Shown here: positions 1 through 6,835 of the stretch, piece by piece
Position numbering within the stretch: position 1 is the first letter of the stretch
How the letters are laid out: the number at the start of each line of letters is the position of its first letter
Source of the DNA: an uncultured Clostridia bacterium
Lineage (GTDB): Bacteria; Bacillota; Clostridia; TANB77; CAG-508
Assembly (NCBI GenBank): GCA_947599825.1
Contig: CANQFS010000014.1
Location: 1-35,850 of the forward strand
Reading direction: 5' to 3'
DNA: 35,850 bases
Position numbers and translations under genes: made by a program
Notes under the pieces: model-generated
What the model was told of the DNA's origin: nothing
The model's database searches: none
What the model saw: only the letters and a program-made list of their open reading frames with translations

Positions 1-95
1 ATCATAGCTTTTGTGATTCTTTCATTTCCTGGTTTAAACAAACAATGAAATACTACGTCTATCTTTGGTTTTAATAAAGTGATTTTTTCTTCCAT
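1..95 (-). CDS. Rpn/PD-(D/E)XK family nuclease-transposase, N-terminal fragment
   Basis: Only the first 31 codons are inside the window. The gene reads leftward from the ATG at 93-95 and runs off the left edge. The peptide begins MEEKITLLKPKIDVVFHCLF and continues through KPGNERITKAM. This resembles the N-terminus of the Rpn / PD-(D/E)XK nuclease family transposases, which typically start with a K.D.VFK.LF motif. An AAAGGA ribosome binding site lies about 6 bases upstream of the ATG. Members of the family are DNA endonucleases that promote recombination and are often present in many copies in gut Firmicutes. The catalytic residues would lie outside the window, so the family call rests on this short motif only. 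Confidence 0.55.
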   Translation of the reverse strand, partial: MEEKITLLKPKIDVVFHCLFKPGNERITKAM

Positions 96-481
96 AAATA
101 ATTCCTTTCTTGCTTTACTTATTTTGTTTTACTTAAAAGTACGCATATTTAAGACGTTTTTATAAAAAAGACATAATACTAAAAAATTTTGATGATATCT
201 CCCTTCTAACTAAATTTTAAATTCCATAAAAAAAATTGTAACTCCTATTCTTTGGTAATTCTAATTTTATTTAACAACTCGGATTTTTCTTTTTTAAAAT
301 AAATTAGAAAAAAATTTATATTAAATTGAAATAATAATTTTAAAAATATATTATTTCTTTTAAATTATTGTTAAATAGTATGGCAATTTTATGTAATCTA
401 ATAAAGCTATTAAATCATGACTTCACATAAAAAGCAAGAACTTTTCATCGTAAAATTTCGACAATAATTTTAAATTATATG
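96..481. other. Gene-free AT-rich intergenic stretch
   Basis: This is very AT-rich sequence between the Rpn-type gene start and the terminator of pdp. I see no open reading frame with a ribosome binding site, no convincing tRNA fold and no clear repeat. The promoter of the leftward gene should lie in the first 100 bases, but no -35/-10 pair with good spacing stands out. Confidence 0.5.
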
Positions 482-519
482 TAAAAATAAAAATCCGCTA
501 TAGCGGATTTTTATTTTTA
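482..519 (-). terminator. Intrinsic terminator after pdp
   Basis: A perfect 38-bp palindrome with core AAATCCGCTATAGCGGATTT and A/T-rich arms that supply a U-tract in either direction. It lies 25 bases beyond the pdp stop codon, so it most likely ends the pdp transcript. Confidence 0.85.
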
Positions 520-543
520 GTTTCTTATATTTACTTTCAATTT

Positions 544-1797
544 TTATATTTTAATACCCTCTTCTATCATGCTTTTTGCTTCCTGTAGTTTATTTTCTTG
601 GTTTGTATATAACGTTGCTATAATATCTCCTTTCTTTACCATATCTCCTACTTTATGATGTAATATAATTCCTGCTGACATATCAATACTATCTTCTTTT
701 TTTAATCTTCCTGCACCTAAAAGGCAGGCTGCTTTTCCTATGAAGCTTGCTTTCACTTCTTGTAAATATCCTTCTTGCTCACTAATTATATTCATCTCAT
801 ATTTTGCTTTTTCAAATTTGCTAGTATCTTCGCAATAAGAAGTATCTCCTCCTTGTTTTTCTACTAATTCAAGGAATTTTTTATATGCTAAGCTAGAAGA
901 AATACAATCCTCTATTTTTTGCTTATTTTCTCCTAAATTTTCACCTTTTCCTGCAAGTTTTAATATATAACTTCCAAGTTCAAATACAACCTCTTTAACA
1001 TCTTCTTGCATATTTCCCCTTAGTGCTTCTATAGCTTCTATTACTTCTAAAGTATTTCCTACGCTATACCCCAAAGGCTGTTGCATAGGTGTAATAATGC
1101 AAACTGTTTCTTTTCCTGCTAGAGTGCCTATTTGCTTCATAACAGAGGCAAGTTTTTCTGCTTCTTCTTTCGTTTTCATGAAAGCACCATCTCCACAGGT
1201 AACATCTAACACAATTTTATTTGCTCCTGCTGCTATTTTTTTACTCATAATACTAGAACTAATTAGAGGAATGCTACTTGTGCAACTGATAGTGTCTCTT
1301 AGTGCATATAATTTTTTATCTGCTGGCGCTAGGTTTCCAGTTTGAGTAATAAGACTAATTCCTATTTCTTTTACATTGTTTTTAAATTCTTCTATTGATA
1401 GATTTGTTCTGTAGCCTGGAATTGCCTCTAGTTTATCTGCTGTTCCTCCTGTAAAACCTAAGCCTCTTCCTGACATTTTTGCTACTGGCACGCCAAGTGC
1501 TGCCATAATTGGCATTAAGATTAAAGTGATTTTATCTCCTACTCCACCTGTGCTATGTTTATCTACTACAATTCCTAAATCAGATAAATCTAAAATATCT
1601 CCAGAATGTGCCATAGCAAGTGTTAAATTTGTAGTTTCTTCCATAGTCATTCCATTTAAATAAATTGCCATTACCAAAGCTGCTGCTTGGTAATCTAGTA
1701 TTTCTCCATTTGTGTAATTTGTAATAAAATATTCTATTTCTTCTTTGCTTAGTTCTTGTTTATCTCTTTTTTTAGTAATTATATCTAAAATATTCAT
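544..1797 (-). CDS. pdp: Pyrimidine-nucleoside phosphorylase
   Basis: The enzyme splits uridine or thymidine with phosphate into the free base and (deoxy)ribose-1-phosphate in cytoplasmic nucleoside salvage. The sequence carries the family signature SGRGLGFTGGTADKLEAI near residue 110, the phosphate-binding segment KHSTGGVGDK just before it, and a C-terminal biotinyl-like domain (SAGIILHHKVGDMVKKGD). The length of about 417 residues is normal (usual 430-440). An ATG four codons further upstream (1807-1809) is possible. I prefer 1795-1797 because GGAG sits 6 bases before it and the product then begins MNILDIITKKRD, as family members do. It is probably read from the same direction as rnhB and the pilin-like gene, with the palindromic element at 1830-1993 between rnhB and pdp. 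A terminator follows at 482-519. Confidence 0.95.
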   Translation of the reverse strand: MNILDIITKKRDKQELSKEEIEYFITNYTNGEILDYQAAALVMAIYLNGMTMEETTNLTLAMAHSGDILDLSDLGIVVDKHSTGGVGDKITLILMPIMAALGVPVAKMSGRGLGFTGGTADKLEAIPGYRTNLSIEEFKNNVKEIGISLITQTGNLAPADKKLYALRDTISCTSSIPLISSSIMSKKIAAGANKIVLDVTCGDGAFMKTKEEAEKLASVMKQIGTLAGKETVCIITPMQQPLGYSVGNTLEVIEAIEALRGNMQEDVKEVVFELGSYILKLAGKGENLGENKQKIEDCISSSLAYKKFLELVEKQGGDTSYCEDTSKFEKAKYEMNIISEQEGYLQEVKASFIGKAACLLGAGRLKKEDSIDMSAGIILHHKVGDMVKKGDIIATLYTNQENKLQEAKSMIEEGIKI

Positions 1798-1829
1798 ACA
1801 TAACTCCATTTTTTAATATAATATTTTTC

Positions 1830-1993
1830 GTGCTATCAGAACTATATATATTATATTTTTGAAGTGAGCTTGTGTGGGGACCAACAAGATATAGTCTGTT
1901 AATCAATTTTTAGCGATAGCAAAAATTGATTTATAGACTATTCGATGTTGGGACGAACGAAAAAATATAATATATATAGTCCTGATAAAGCAC
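1830..1993. repeat. 164-bp nested palindromic element (MITE-like or structured RNA)
   Basis: The ends (GTGCTATCAG... and ...CTGATAAAGCAC) form an imperfect inverted repeat of about 32 bases, including the shared block CTATATATATTATATTTTT. Inside is a second perfect arm pair, AATCAATTTTT with AAAAATTGATT, flanked by ATAGTCT/AGACTAT and CCAACA/TGTTGG. Two unpaired, relatively GC-rich segments face each other between the stems (about 1861-1880 and 1951-1958). On the minus strand the element would be part of the leader of the pdp message. It could be a miniature inverted-repeat transposon or a regulatory RNA. I see no clear target-site duplication and I do not recognise a known riboswitch. Confidence 0.6.
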
Positions 1994-2014
1994 AAAATAG
2001 AAATTATTTTTGAT

Positions 2015-2647
2015 TTAATTTTTAATTATATTTTTTACAAAGCTTAAACGATGTAAAGGACAAATTCCATATTCCTTAATTGCTGCAATATGCGTTGCTG
2101 TTCCATAACCTTTGTGTTTTTCAAAACCATATTGTGGGTAAATTTCGTCCCACTCTCTCATAATTCTATCTCTTGTAACTTTTGCAATAATAGAAGCTGC
2201 TGCTATTGAATAGCATTTTGCATCTCCTTTAATAATAGAAGTATATGGTACTCCTAAAGTGTCTATACCAGTTAATGCATCTACAATAATTCTTTCTGGT
2301 TTTACTTTTAGTTCCTTAATTGCCATAGTTAAACCTTTTTTCGTTGCTTGCAAAATGTTGATTTCATCTATTTCCTTTTGGTCAATAATACCTACTCCCC
2401 AAGCAATCGCTTCTTCTGTGATTTGTTCATATAAGGCTTCTCTTTTCTTTTCAGAAACTTTTTTTGAATCATTAACTCCTTCAATCATAGAATCTTTAGG
2501 CATAATAACAGCTGCTACTACGACTGGCCCTGCTAATGGACCTCTTCCTGCCTCATCTATTCCACAAATGCTTTTTACCCCAGTTTTATATATATTTTCT
2601 TCTATTTGTTTTAAATTTTCTAGCCTCTCTAGTTCCTTTTCTTTCAT
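2015..2647 (-). CDS. rnhB: Ribonuclease HII
   Basis: This enzyme cuts the RNA strand of RNA-DNA hybrids and starts removal of single ribonucleotides from DNA. The family motifs are all visible: GIDEAGRGPLAGPVVVAAV at residues 29-47 with the catalytic Asp-Glu pair, DSKKVSEKKRE at about 60-70, the catalytic Asp in IIVDAL, and AAASIIAKVTRDR followed by the HKGYGTATH segment. The 210-residue length is typical for the short form. The start is supported by AAGGATTGGGG upstream of the ATG. The 11-bp tandem repeats at 2709-2818 lie between it and the pilin-like gene upstream, and the three genes probably share the promoter at 3393-3421. Confidence 0.96.
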   Translation of the reverse strand: MKEKELERLENLKQIEENIYKTGVKSICGIDEAGRGPLAGPVVVAAVIMPKDSMIEGVNDSKKVSEKKREALYEQITEEAIAWGVGIIDQKEIDEINILQATKKGLTMAIKELKVKPERIIVDALTGIDTLGVPYTSIIKGDAKCYSIAAASIIAKVTRDRIMREWDEIYPQYGFEKHKGYGTATHIAAIKEYGICPLHRLSFVKNIIKN

Positions 2648-2708
2648 TTTTCCCCAATCCTTCTGCAGATTTTTTGCAAAATAGCTTATTTTGCCTTTAT
2701 GACTATCT

Positions 2709-2818
2709 TTTATTATCTAATTATTATCTAATTATTTTCTAATTATTATCTAATTATTATCTGATTATTTTCTGATTATTTTCTAATTATTATTTAATTA
2801 TTATTTAATTATTTTCTT
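2709..2818. repeat. Ten tandem 11-bp repeats
   Basis: Ten head-to-tail units of consensus ATTATTWTCTA run without interruption; for example, 2720-2730 and 2742-2752 are identical. The last unit lies inside the 3' end of the pilin-like gene and includes its stop codon, so the array seems to have grown from the coding tail (GAAAATAATTA on the minus strand). Eleven bases is close to one helical turn, so the A/T tracts are nearly in phase. Confidence 0.9.
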
Positions 2819-3359
2819 CGTTACTATTTTCTTCACTAGTTGGCTCTTTTTCTTGAGCTTCTTCGTTTGCTTTATTTTCTTCTTTTTCTTTCAATTCTTC
2901 TATTTCTGACAATTTATAATAAGTATTTTCTCCTACCTGAATTCCTTTTGAATAAATTACTTCATCTGTATCGTAATTAACAATATAATAGCCTTTTTCT
3001 AGTCGAATCGCTCCTAAACCTATTTCATCTAAATTGGCTTTTTCTAATAAATAATATTTATTAAATGATTCCTCTTCTTGCGAAAATACACCTTTTTCTA
3101 ATAAGGCTTTTACTTCTTCATTTTCTAAAGAATCGCTCACTTTTCTTCCTTTTAAAAGTTCTTCATTTTTATTTATTATCGCTTCTTCTGATAATACTTT
3201 TACTTTACCTTGAATAAGCAACATATCAGTTTCATAGGTTTCTATTACTTGTGTTTCTAATTTAATAAAGAAGTAATAAAATGCACCTATAGCAACTAAA
3301 ATAATTATAATGACACATAAAATTAACATGAGATGTCCCATTCCTTTTTGATTTTTCAT
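2805..3359 (-). CDS. Small membrane-anchored pilin-like protein
   Basis: The product has 184 residues. It has a short basic N-terminus (MKNQKG), one hydrophobic segment at about residues 9-33 (LMLILCVIIIILVAIGAFYY), and then a soluble domain ending in a Glu/Asn-rich acidic tail. The KG just before the hydrophobic stretch resembles a prepilin peptidase site, and the phrase YYIVNYDTDEVIYSKG resembles pseudopilin-like proteins of gut Clostridia. The canonical Glu at +5 is absent, so a simple membrane-anchored protein remains possible. The start has an ideal AGGAGG site 7 bases upstream and a consensus promoter at 3393-3421. It is divergent from htrA and probably first in an operon with rnhB and pdp. 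Its specific function is unknown. Confidence 0.75.
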   Translation of the reverse strand: MKNQKGMGHLMLILCVIIIILVAIGAFYYFFIKLETQVIETYETDMLLIQGKVKVLSEEAIINKNEELLKGRKVSDSLENEEVKALLEKGVFSQEEESFNKYYLLEKANLDEIGLGAIRLEKGYYIVNYDTDEVIYSKGIQVGENTYYKLSEIEELKEKEENKANEEAQEKEPTSEENSNEENN

Positions 3360-3392
3360 GATTTTCCTCCTAAAATTTCTTATGATGTCTTT

Positions 3393-3421
3393 ATTATATC
3401 TTGAGAAAGTGATAAAATCAA
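3393..3421 (-). promoter_or_regulatory. SigA-type promoter of the pilin-like/rnhB/pdp operon
   Basis: On the minus strand, TTGATT (3416-3421), a 17-bp spacer and a perfect TATAAT (3393-3398). Transcription would start near 3386, about 27 bases before the start codon at 3359. Confidence 0.8.
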
Positions 3422-3434
3422 TATACTATAACAT

Positions 3435-3470
3435 GATTTTCACACGATTTTCACATTTCTTTTGTATGAT
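3435..3470 (+). promoter_or_regulatory. Tandem TTTTCACA boxes and -10 element of htrA
   Basis: GATTTTCACA occurs twice, at 3435-3444 and 3446-3455, with an exact 11-bp period. It is followed by a -10-like TATGAT at 3465-3470 that has no good -35. From memory, TTTTCACA-type octamers lie upstream of Bacillus htrA-family genes controlled by the CssRS secretion-stress system. Boxes standing where the -35 should be would suit an activator-dependent promoter. The boxes also lie upstream of the divergent promoter at 3393-3421. Confidence 0.6.
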
Positions 3471-3516
3471 TAACTTCAAGTAAGGAAAAAATAATTTTAA
3501 AAAAGGAGTCTTAAAA

Positions 3517-4761
3517 ATGGAAAAAGAAAATAATTTTACAGACAATGAAAATAAAACAGAGAGCAAAACAAATTATCAAGCAATTGGTAATATTTCTAAA
3601 AAAAGTGATTTTCACTTTGGAAAGCAAGTATTTGTTCCTTTTATTTCTGGAGTAGTAGGAGCAGGTGTTGTACTTGGTGCTTGCTTTGGCATTCCTAGTA
3701 TCTCTCAAAATTTATTTAAAAATGTACAAAATAATACTAGTAGTTCTACTAGCAACAATTCTAGTGCAAGTTCTTCAGTTAATACCAATCTTGTTTCTTT
3801 AGCAAACTATTCAGAAACTGGCGTTGGCGTTGCACAAAAAGTATTGCCTTCTGTTGTAGGAATTAAAGTAGAATATTCAGTTTCTTCTATCTTTTATAGA
3901 AATATGACAAGCACTGCTACAGCAGAAGGTTCTGGTATTATTATTAGTGAAGATGGTTACATTTTAACTAATAATCACATTATTAATAGTAGTTCTAGTT
4001 CTTCTTTTTATGAAGTAGGAAAAGCAAATAAAGTAGTAGTTACTTTGTATAATGATGAAACTGAATATGAAGGCAGTATTGTTGGAACTGATGAAGAAAC
4101 TGACTTAGCTGTTATAAAAATTGATAAAACTGGCTTAACTGCTGCTGAACTTGGCGATTCTGATTCTTTACAAGTAGGAGAATTTACTATGGCTATTGGA
4201 AATCCTTTAGGTATGCAAAGTAGTGTTTCTTCTGGTATGGTTAGTGCCGTTAATAGAAAAGTTACAAGTGATAATAAAACTTACACTTTAATTCAAACAG
4301 ATACTGCTATTAATTCTGGAAATAGTGGTGGCGCTTTGGTTAATAGCAAAGGGCAAGTAATTGGAATTAATACTTTAAAAATGTCTGGTTCTGGCATTGA
4401 AGGTATGGGATTTGCAATTCCTATTAATTCTGCAAAACCTATTTATGAGCAATTAATTCAATATAATAAAGTAAAAAGACCTTACCTTGGAATTTCTGGT
4501 AGAGATTTAGATAAAGAAACTGCAGATGCAAATAACTTAGTTGTTGGTATTTATATTTTAAGTATTGATGAATTTTCTGCTGCTGAAAAGGCTGGACTTA
4601 AAATTGGCGATGTAATTATTAAGGCTGATGGAAAAGATATTACTACAATGGACGAATTAAATGAAATAAAAAATACTCATTCTATTGGCGATGAAATGAC
4701 TTTAACAGTTAATCGTAATGGAAATGAAAAAGAAGTAAAGGTTACTTTACAAGAACAATAA
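3517..4761 (+). CDS. htrA: HtrA/DegP-like membrane-anchored serine protease (S1C)
   Basis: This is a quality-control protease acting outside the membrane on misfolded secreted proteins. It has a cytoplasmic N-tail of about 35 residues, one membrane segment (about 38-60, VPFISGVVGAGVVLGACFG), a Ser/Asn-rich linker, a trypsin-like domain and one C-terminal PDZ domain (about 325-410, beginning YLGISG). The catalytic triad is visible: His154 in TNNHII, Asp196 in ETDLAVIKI and Ser270 in NSGNSGGALVN. The length of 414 residues and the single PDZ domain match Gram-positive HtrA. AAAGGAG lies 8 bases before the ATG. The gene is divergent from the pilin-like operon. Its upstream region carries phased TTTTCACA boxes that suggest induction by secretion stress. 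Confidence 0.95.
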   Translation: MEKENNFTDNENKTESKTNYQAIGNISKKSDFHFGKQVFVPFISGVVGAGVVLGACFGIPSISQNLFKNVQNNTSSSTSNNSSASSSVNTNLVSLANYSETGVGVAQKVLPSVVGIKVEYSVSSIFYRNMTSTATAEGSGIIISEDGYILTNNHIINSSSSSSFYEVGKANKVVVTLYNDETEYEGSIVGTDEETDLAVIKIDKTGLTAAELGDSDSLQVGEFTMAIGNPLGMQSSVSSGMVSAVNRKVTSDNKTYTLIQTDTAINSGNSGGALVNSKGQVIGINTLKMSGSGIEGMGFAIPINSAKPIYEQLIQYNKVKRPYLGISGRDLDKETADANNLVVGIYILSIDEFSAAEKAGLKIGDVIIKADGKDITTMDELNEIKNTHSIGDEMTLTVNRNGNEKEVKVTLQEQ

Positions 4762-4796
4762 ATATGGCAAGTTTAAAATTTAGTTTTCAAATTGTT

Positions 4797-4827
4797 TCCT
4801 ATTTGTTCACAAAAAGGACAAATAGGA
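4797..4827 (+). terminator. Hairpin downstream of htrA
   Basis: TCCTATTTGT (4797-4806) pairs perfectly with ACAAATAGGA (4818-4827) across an 11-base loop, 36 bases after the htrA stop. The following TTGTTATATTATC is only weakly U-rich, so it may be a weak terminator or an mRNA 3'-end stabiliser. Confidence 0.5.
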
Positions 4828-4841
4828 TTGTTATATTATCT

Positions 4842-4883
4842 TTAGTTAAGAAATAGTTTTACCCTACTATTATTCTTAACTAA
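4842..4883. other. Long hairpin in the htrA-M23 gap
   Basis: TTAGTTAAGAA (4842-4852) pairs perfectly with TTCTTAACTAA (4873-4883). There is no U-tract after it in either direction, so it is probably not a simple terminator. It could be an operator-like dyad or an RNA structure. Function unknown. Confidence 0.4.
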
Positions 4884-4915
4884 AAAAGAAAACATCCCCT
4901 TTTATTTTCTAAAAC

Positions 4916-4967
4916 GTGAGCCTTAGTTTTTTTATAAAATGCAAATTATAAAAAAACTAAGGCTCGC
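4916..4967 (+). terminator. Strong terminator-like hairpin, GCGAGCC repeat family copy 1
   Basis: A 21-bp stem (4916-4936 with 4947-4967, one G-T pair) around a 10-base loop, with GAGCCTTAG at its base and a T-rich tail (TATATTTTAT). It is the likely main terminator for htrA. Its base sequence recurs at 5013-5065 and 15319-15354. Confidence 0.7.
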
Positions 4968-5012
4968 TATATTTTATCATCGTAAATAGAAACTTTCCTA
5001 CTATATAAAGAA

Positions 5013-5065
5013 GCGAGCCTAAGATTTTCTAGCAAATAGAAATTTTAAGAAAATCTAAGGCTCGC
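5013..5065 (-). terminator. Terminator of the M23 gene, GCGAGCC repeat family copy 2
   Basis: GCGAGCCTAAGATTTTCT (5013-5030) pairs with 5048-5065 apart from one A-A mismatch. On the minus strand the stem is followed by TTCTTTATATAG. It lies 40 bases past the stop codon of the M23 gene. The first arm plus the next few bases are nearly identical to the copy at 15319. Confidence 0.75.
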
Positions 5066-5104
5066 CATATTTATTTAGTATATCAATTATTTATTATTTT
5101 ACTA

Positions 5105-5995
5105 CTATTTATATAAATATTTTTGTGGATTTATTTGAGAACCGTTTTTTCTTATTTCAAAATGTAAATGGTTTCCTGTTGAATTTCCTGTAGAACCTAC
5201 TGCTGCAATGCTATCTCCTGCTGTTACTTGTGTTCCTACGGAAACATAGATTTTACTACAATGTCCATAATAAGTTTGAATTCCATTTCCATGAGATATG
5301 ATAACCAAATTTCCATATCCACCTAACCAACCAGTATAAGTAACTGTTCCATCTGCTGCCGCTTTAATTGTAGTTCCATTTGGAGATGCAATATCCATTC
5401 CTTGGTGAGCGTGATCACGAATGTCTTCTGTTGCACCAAAACGAGAAGTAATATGTCCTGAAACTGGTTGTACTGCAAAATATACTCCATCTAACGTTGC
5501 TGATTTTATTTTTTCTTGTTCTTCTACTTTCTCCCCTAGTCTTACTTCTGCTACTTCTGTAGCTGAAGCAACTTCTATAGCATTTTGTGTTTCTTCTCTA
5601 TTTTGTGTATATATTTCTTTCATAGCAATGTTAATTTCTTCTAATTCATCAGCTTTTTCTTCTTTTATTTTTGCAATAACTTCTTCTGCTTCTTCTTTTG
5701 AATGAACGTAAGTGCTAATATCATCATTTAACATTATTGCATACATTTTATAAGTAGTTACTGCCATTTCTTGAATTTTTGTAAAAATTTCTTCTTCGTT
5801 TGTTGCCTTTGTATTTTCAATAAGTAAAAAATTATATTTTGGCATTTCTTCGATGTCTACAAATGCTACATCAATTTCGTCTGGATATAATATTTCATCA
5901 TTCACTAATTGTTCAAATTCTTGTTTATTTGTTACATAACCTAGTTCTTCTCCTGCTATGGTTACTTTATAACTTGGCTTATATTTTAATAACAC
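5105..5995 (-). CDS. M23 family murein endopeptidase (LytM domain), membrane-anchored
   Basis: This is a cell-wall hydrolase acting outside the membrane on peptide cross-links. The C-terminal domain (about residues 170-296 counted from 5995) has the zinc ligands of M23 enzymes: His197 and Asp201 in HQGMDI and His278 in HLHFE, with the YYGH motif between. The middle is Glu-rich and probably helical. The first ATG/GTG/TTG in frame is the GTG at 5995, but the reading frame stays open upstream to 6085. That extension encodes a hydrophobic membrane segment (SSIILIGFIIILALVLL) that a surface hydrolase would need. The AAGGAG site lies 11 bases before an ATT codon at 6083-6085, so the protein may start there (327 residues) or the sequence may hold an indel. 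A consensus promoter lies at 6128-6156. Confidence 0.85.
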   Translation of the reverse strand: MLLKYKPSYKVTIAGEELGYVTNKQEFEQLVNDEILYPDEIDVAFVDIEEMPKYNFLLIENTKATNEEEIFTKIQEMAVTTYKMYAIMLNDDISTYVHSKEEAEEVIAKIKEEKADELEEINIAMKEIYTQNREETQNAIEVASATEVAEVRLGEKVEEQEKIKSATLDGVYFAVQPVSGHITSRFGATEDIRDHAHQGMDIASPNGTTIKAAADGTVTYTGWLGGYGNLVIISHGNGIQTYYGHCSKIYVSVGTQVTAGDSIAAVGSTGNSTGNHLHFEIRKNGSQINPQKYLYK

Positions 5996-6127
5996 AAGAG
6001 CAAGTATTATAATAAAACCGATTAAAATAATGCTACTTAATCTTGTTATAAGTTTTGTATAATTTCTTAATTTTACGTTAAAAATAAGATTTCACTCTCC
6101 TTCTGTGTTTTTTTCAACACTTTTACT

Positions 6128-6156
6128 ATTATACTATATATTTTAAACAATTGCAA
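6128..6156 (-). promoter_or_regulatory. SigA-type promoter of the M23 gene
   Basis: On the minus strand, TTGCAA (6151-6156), a 17-bp spacer and TATAAT (6128-6133). The start point near 6121 is about 25 bases before the AAGGAG site, which supports translation starting near 6085 rather than at 5995. Confidence 0.8.
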
Positions 6157-6302
6157 ATGAAATATTCCTTTTCGACTAAAATTTGCCTTTTTCTACATTA
6201 TTTTTCTACTATTTTTCTAGTTTTTTCTACATTTTACTTTCTTTTCCTCCATTTTTCTTTATTTATTGTTTTGGCTCTAATAATTTTAATTTTGTGCTTT
6301 TG

Positions 6303-6331
6303 TTGACTTTTATGTTGATTTGTGATATAGT
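6303..6331 (+). promoter_or_regulatory. SigA-type promoter of the two small genes
   Basis: TTGACT (6303-6308), a 17-bp spacer and TATAGT (6326-6331). A short dyad, CGAAAATTCG, follows at about 6344-6353 near the transcription start and could be an operator. Confidence 0.75.
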
Positions 6332-6376
6332 TAAATTTGTCATCGAAAATTCGAATGTAGAAAAGGAGACAAATAT

Positions 6377-6628
6377 ATGCAAGATGCAAAAAATATTCGG
6401 TTTCATATCAATTCTAGGGTAATATCATGTAGTTTTACCATTACTTTAGATTCTTACCTTGCTTATGAAATTGAAGAAGCTATTGACGATTTTATTATTT
6501 CCCATAAAAATAAAAAAAATAGGGATAATTTATTAATGCAAAAAGTAAATAGTGGTTATGAAATTAATGTCAACGCTTTCATGGCAATTTGTCAAATTAT
6601 TTTCCGTACACTAAAAAACTATTCTTAA
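6377..6628 (+). CDS. Small protein of unknown function (83 aa)
   Basis: I do not recognise a family. The product is soluble-looking, begins MQDAKNIRFHINSR, and has a central acidic segment (YEIEEAIDDFIISHKNKK) and a hydrophobic C-terminal third. AAAAGGAG lies 8 bases before the ATG and a consensus promoter lies at 6303-6331, so the gene is probably real. It is followed after 21 bases by the 55-residue membrane protein at 6650, which suggests a two-gene operon ending at the terminator shared with smc. Codon 8 is CGG, a codon otherwise seen in frame only at the two frameshift sites of this window. A +1 shift there would give a stop seven codons later. This is either evidence that CGG can be read or a sign that the frame is regulated. 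Confidence 0.6.
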   Translation: MQDAKNIRFHINSRVISCSFTITLDSYLAYEIEEAIDDFIISHKNKKNRDNLLMQKVNSGYEINVNAFMAICQIIFRTLKNYS

Positions 6629-6649
6629 ATTTAAAAATGAGGTAGTTAT

Positions 6650-6817
6650 ATGAAAGATTTGATTATGGTTGTATTATGCGTACTTGCTATTCTAGTTGCT
6701 ATTGCCACTGCTATTTTTTCTTCCGTAAGAGAGGGAATCGGTATAGCTGTTATATCGGGTATGTGGCTAATGGCATTAGATGCTATTATTGAATCGAAAC
6801 GAAAAAAAGGCCTATAA
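6650..6817 (+). CDS. Small membrane protein (55 aa)
   Basis: A 55-residue product that begins MKDLIMVVLCVLAILVAIA. It has two hydrophobic stretches (about residues 4-24 and 32-46) separated by SSVREG, and a basic end (ESKRKKGL). It is therefore probably a two-pass membrane protein. GAGGT lies 6 bases before the ATG. It follows the 83-residue gene by 21 bases and ends inside the 5' arm of the bidirectional terminator at 6797-6835, which supports it as the last gene of a short operon. No known family is recognised and the function is unknown. Confidence 0.7.
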   Translation: MKDLIMVVLCVLAILVAIATAIFSSVREGIGIAVISGMWLMALDAIIESKRKKGL

Positions 6818-6835
6818 TAGGCTTTTTTTTCGTTT
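6797..6835. terminator. Bidirectional terminator between the small operon and smc
   Basis: An 18-bp stem (6797-6814 with 6818-6835, one G-T pair) around a TAA loop, with runs of seven to eight A/T on both sides, so it works for both converging transcripts. Its edge overlaps the stop codons of both the 55-residue gene and smc. Confidence 0.9.

Noticed and set aside
1830..1993. Known purine or guanidine riboswitch in the pdp leader
   Set aside because: Short GGGACGA-like segments are suggestive, but I could not match the conserved cores or junctions of those classes, and the long terminal inverted repeats are not typical of them.
6183..6422. Plus-strand open frame of 79 codons rich in Phe
   Set aside because: It spans the promoter at 6303-6331 and overlaps the start of the better-supported 83-aa gene. 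It has no ribosome binding site, and its composition is what T-rich non-coding DNA gives.
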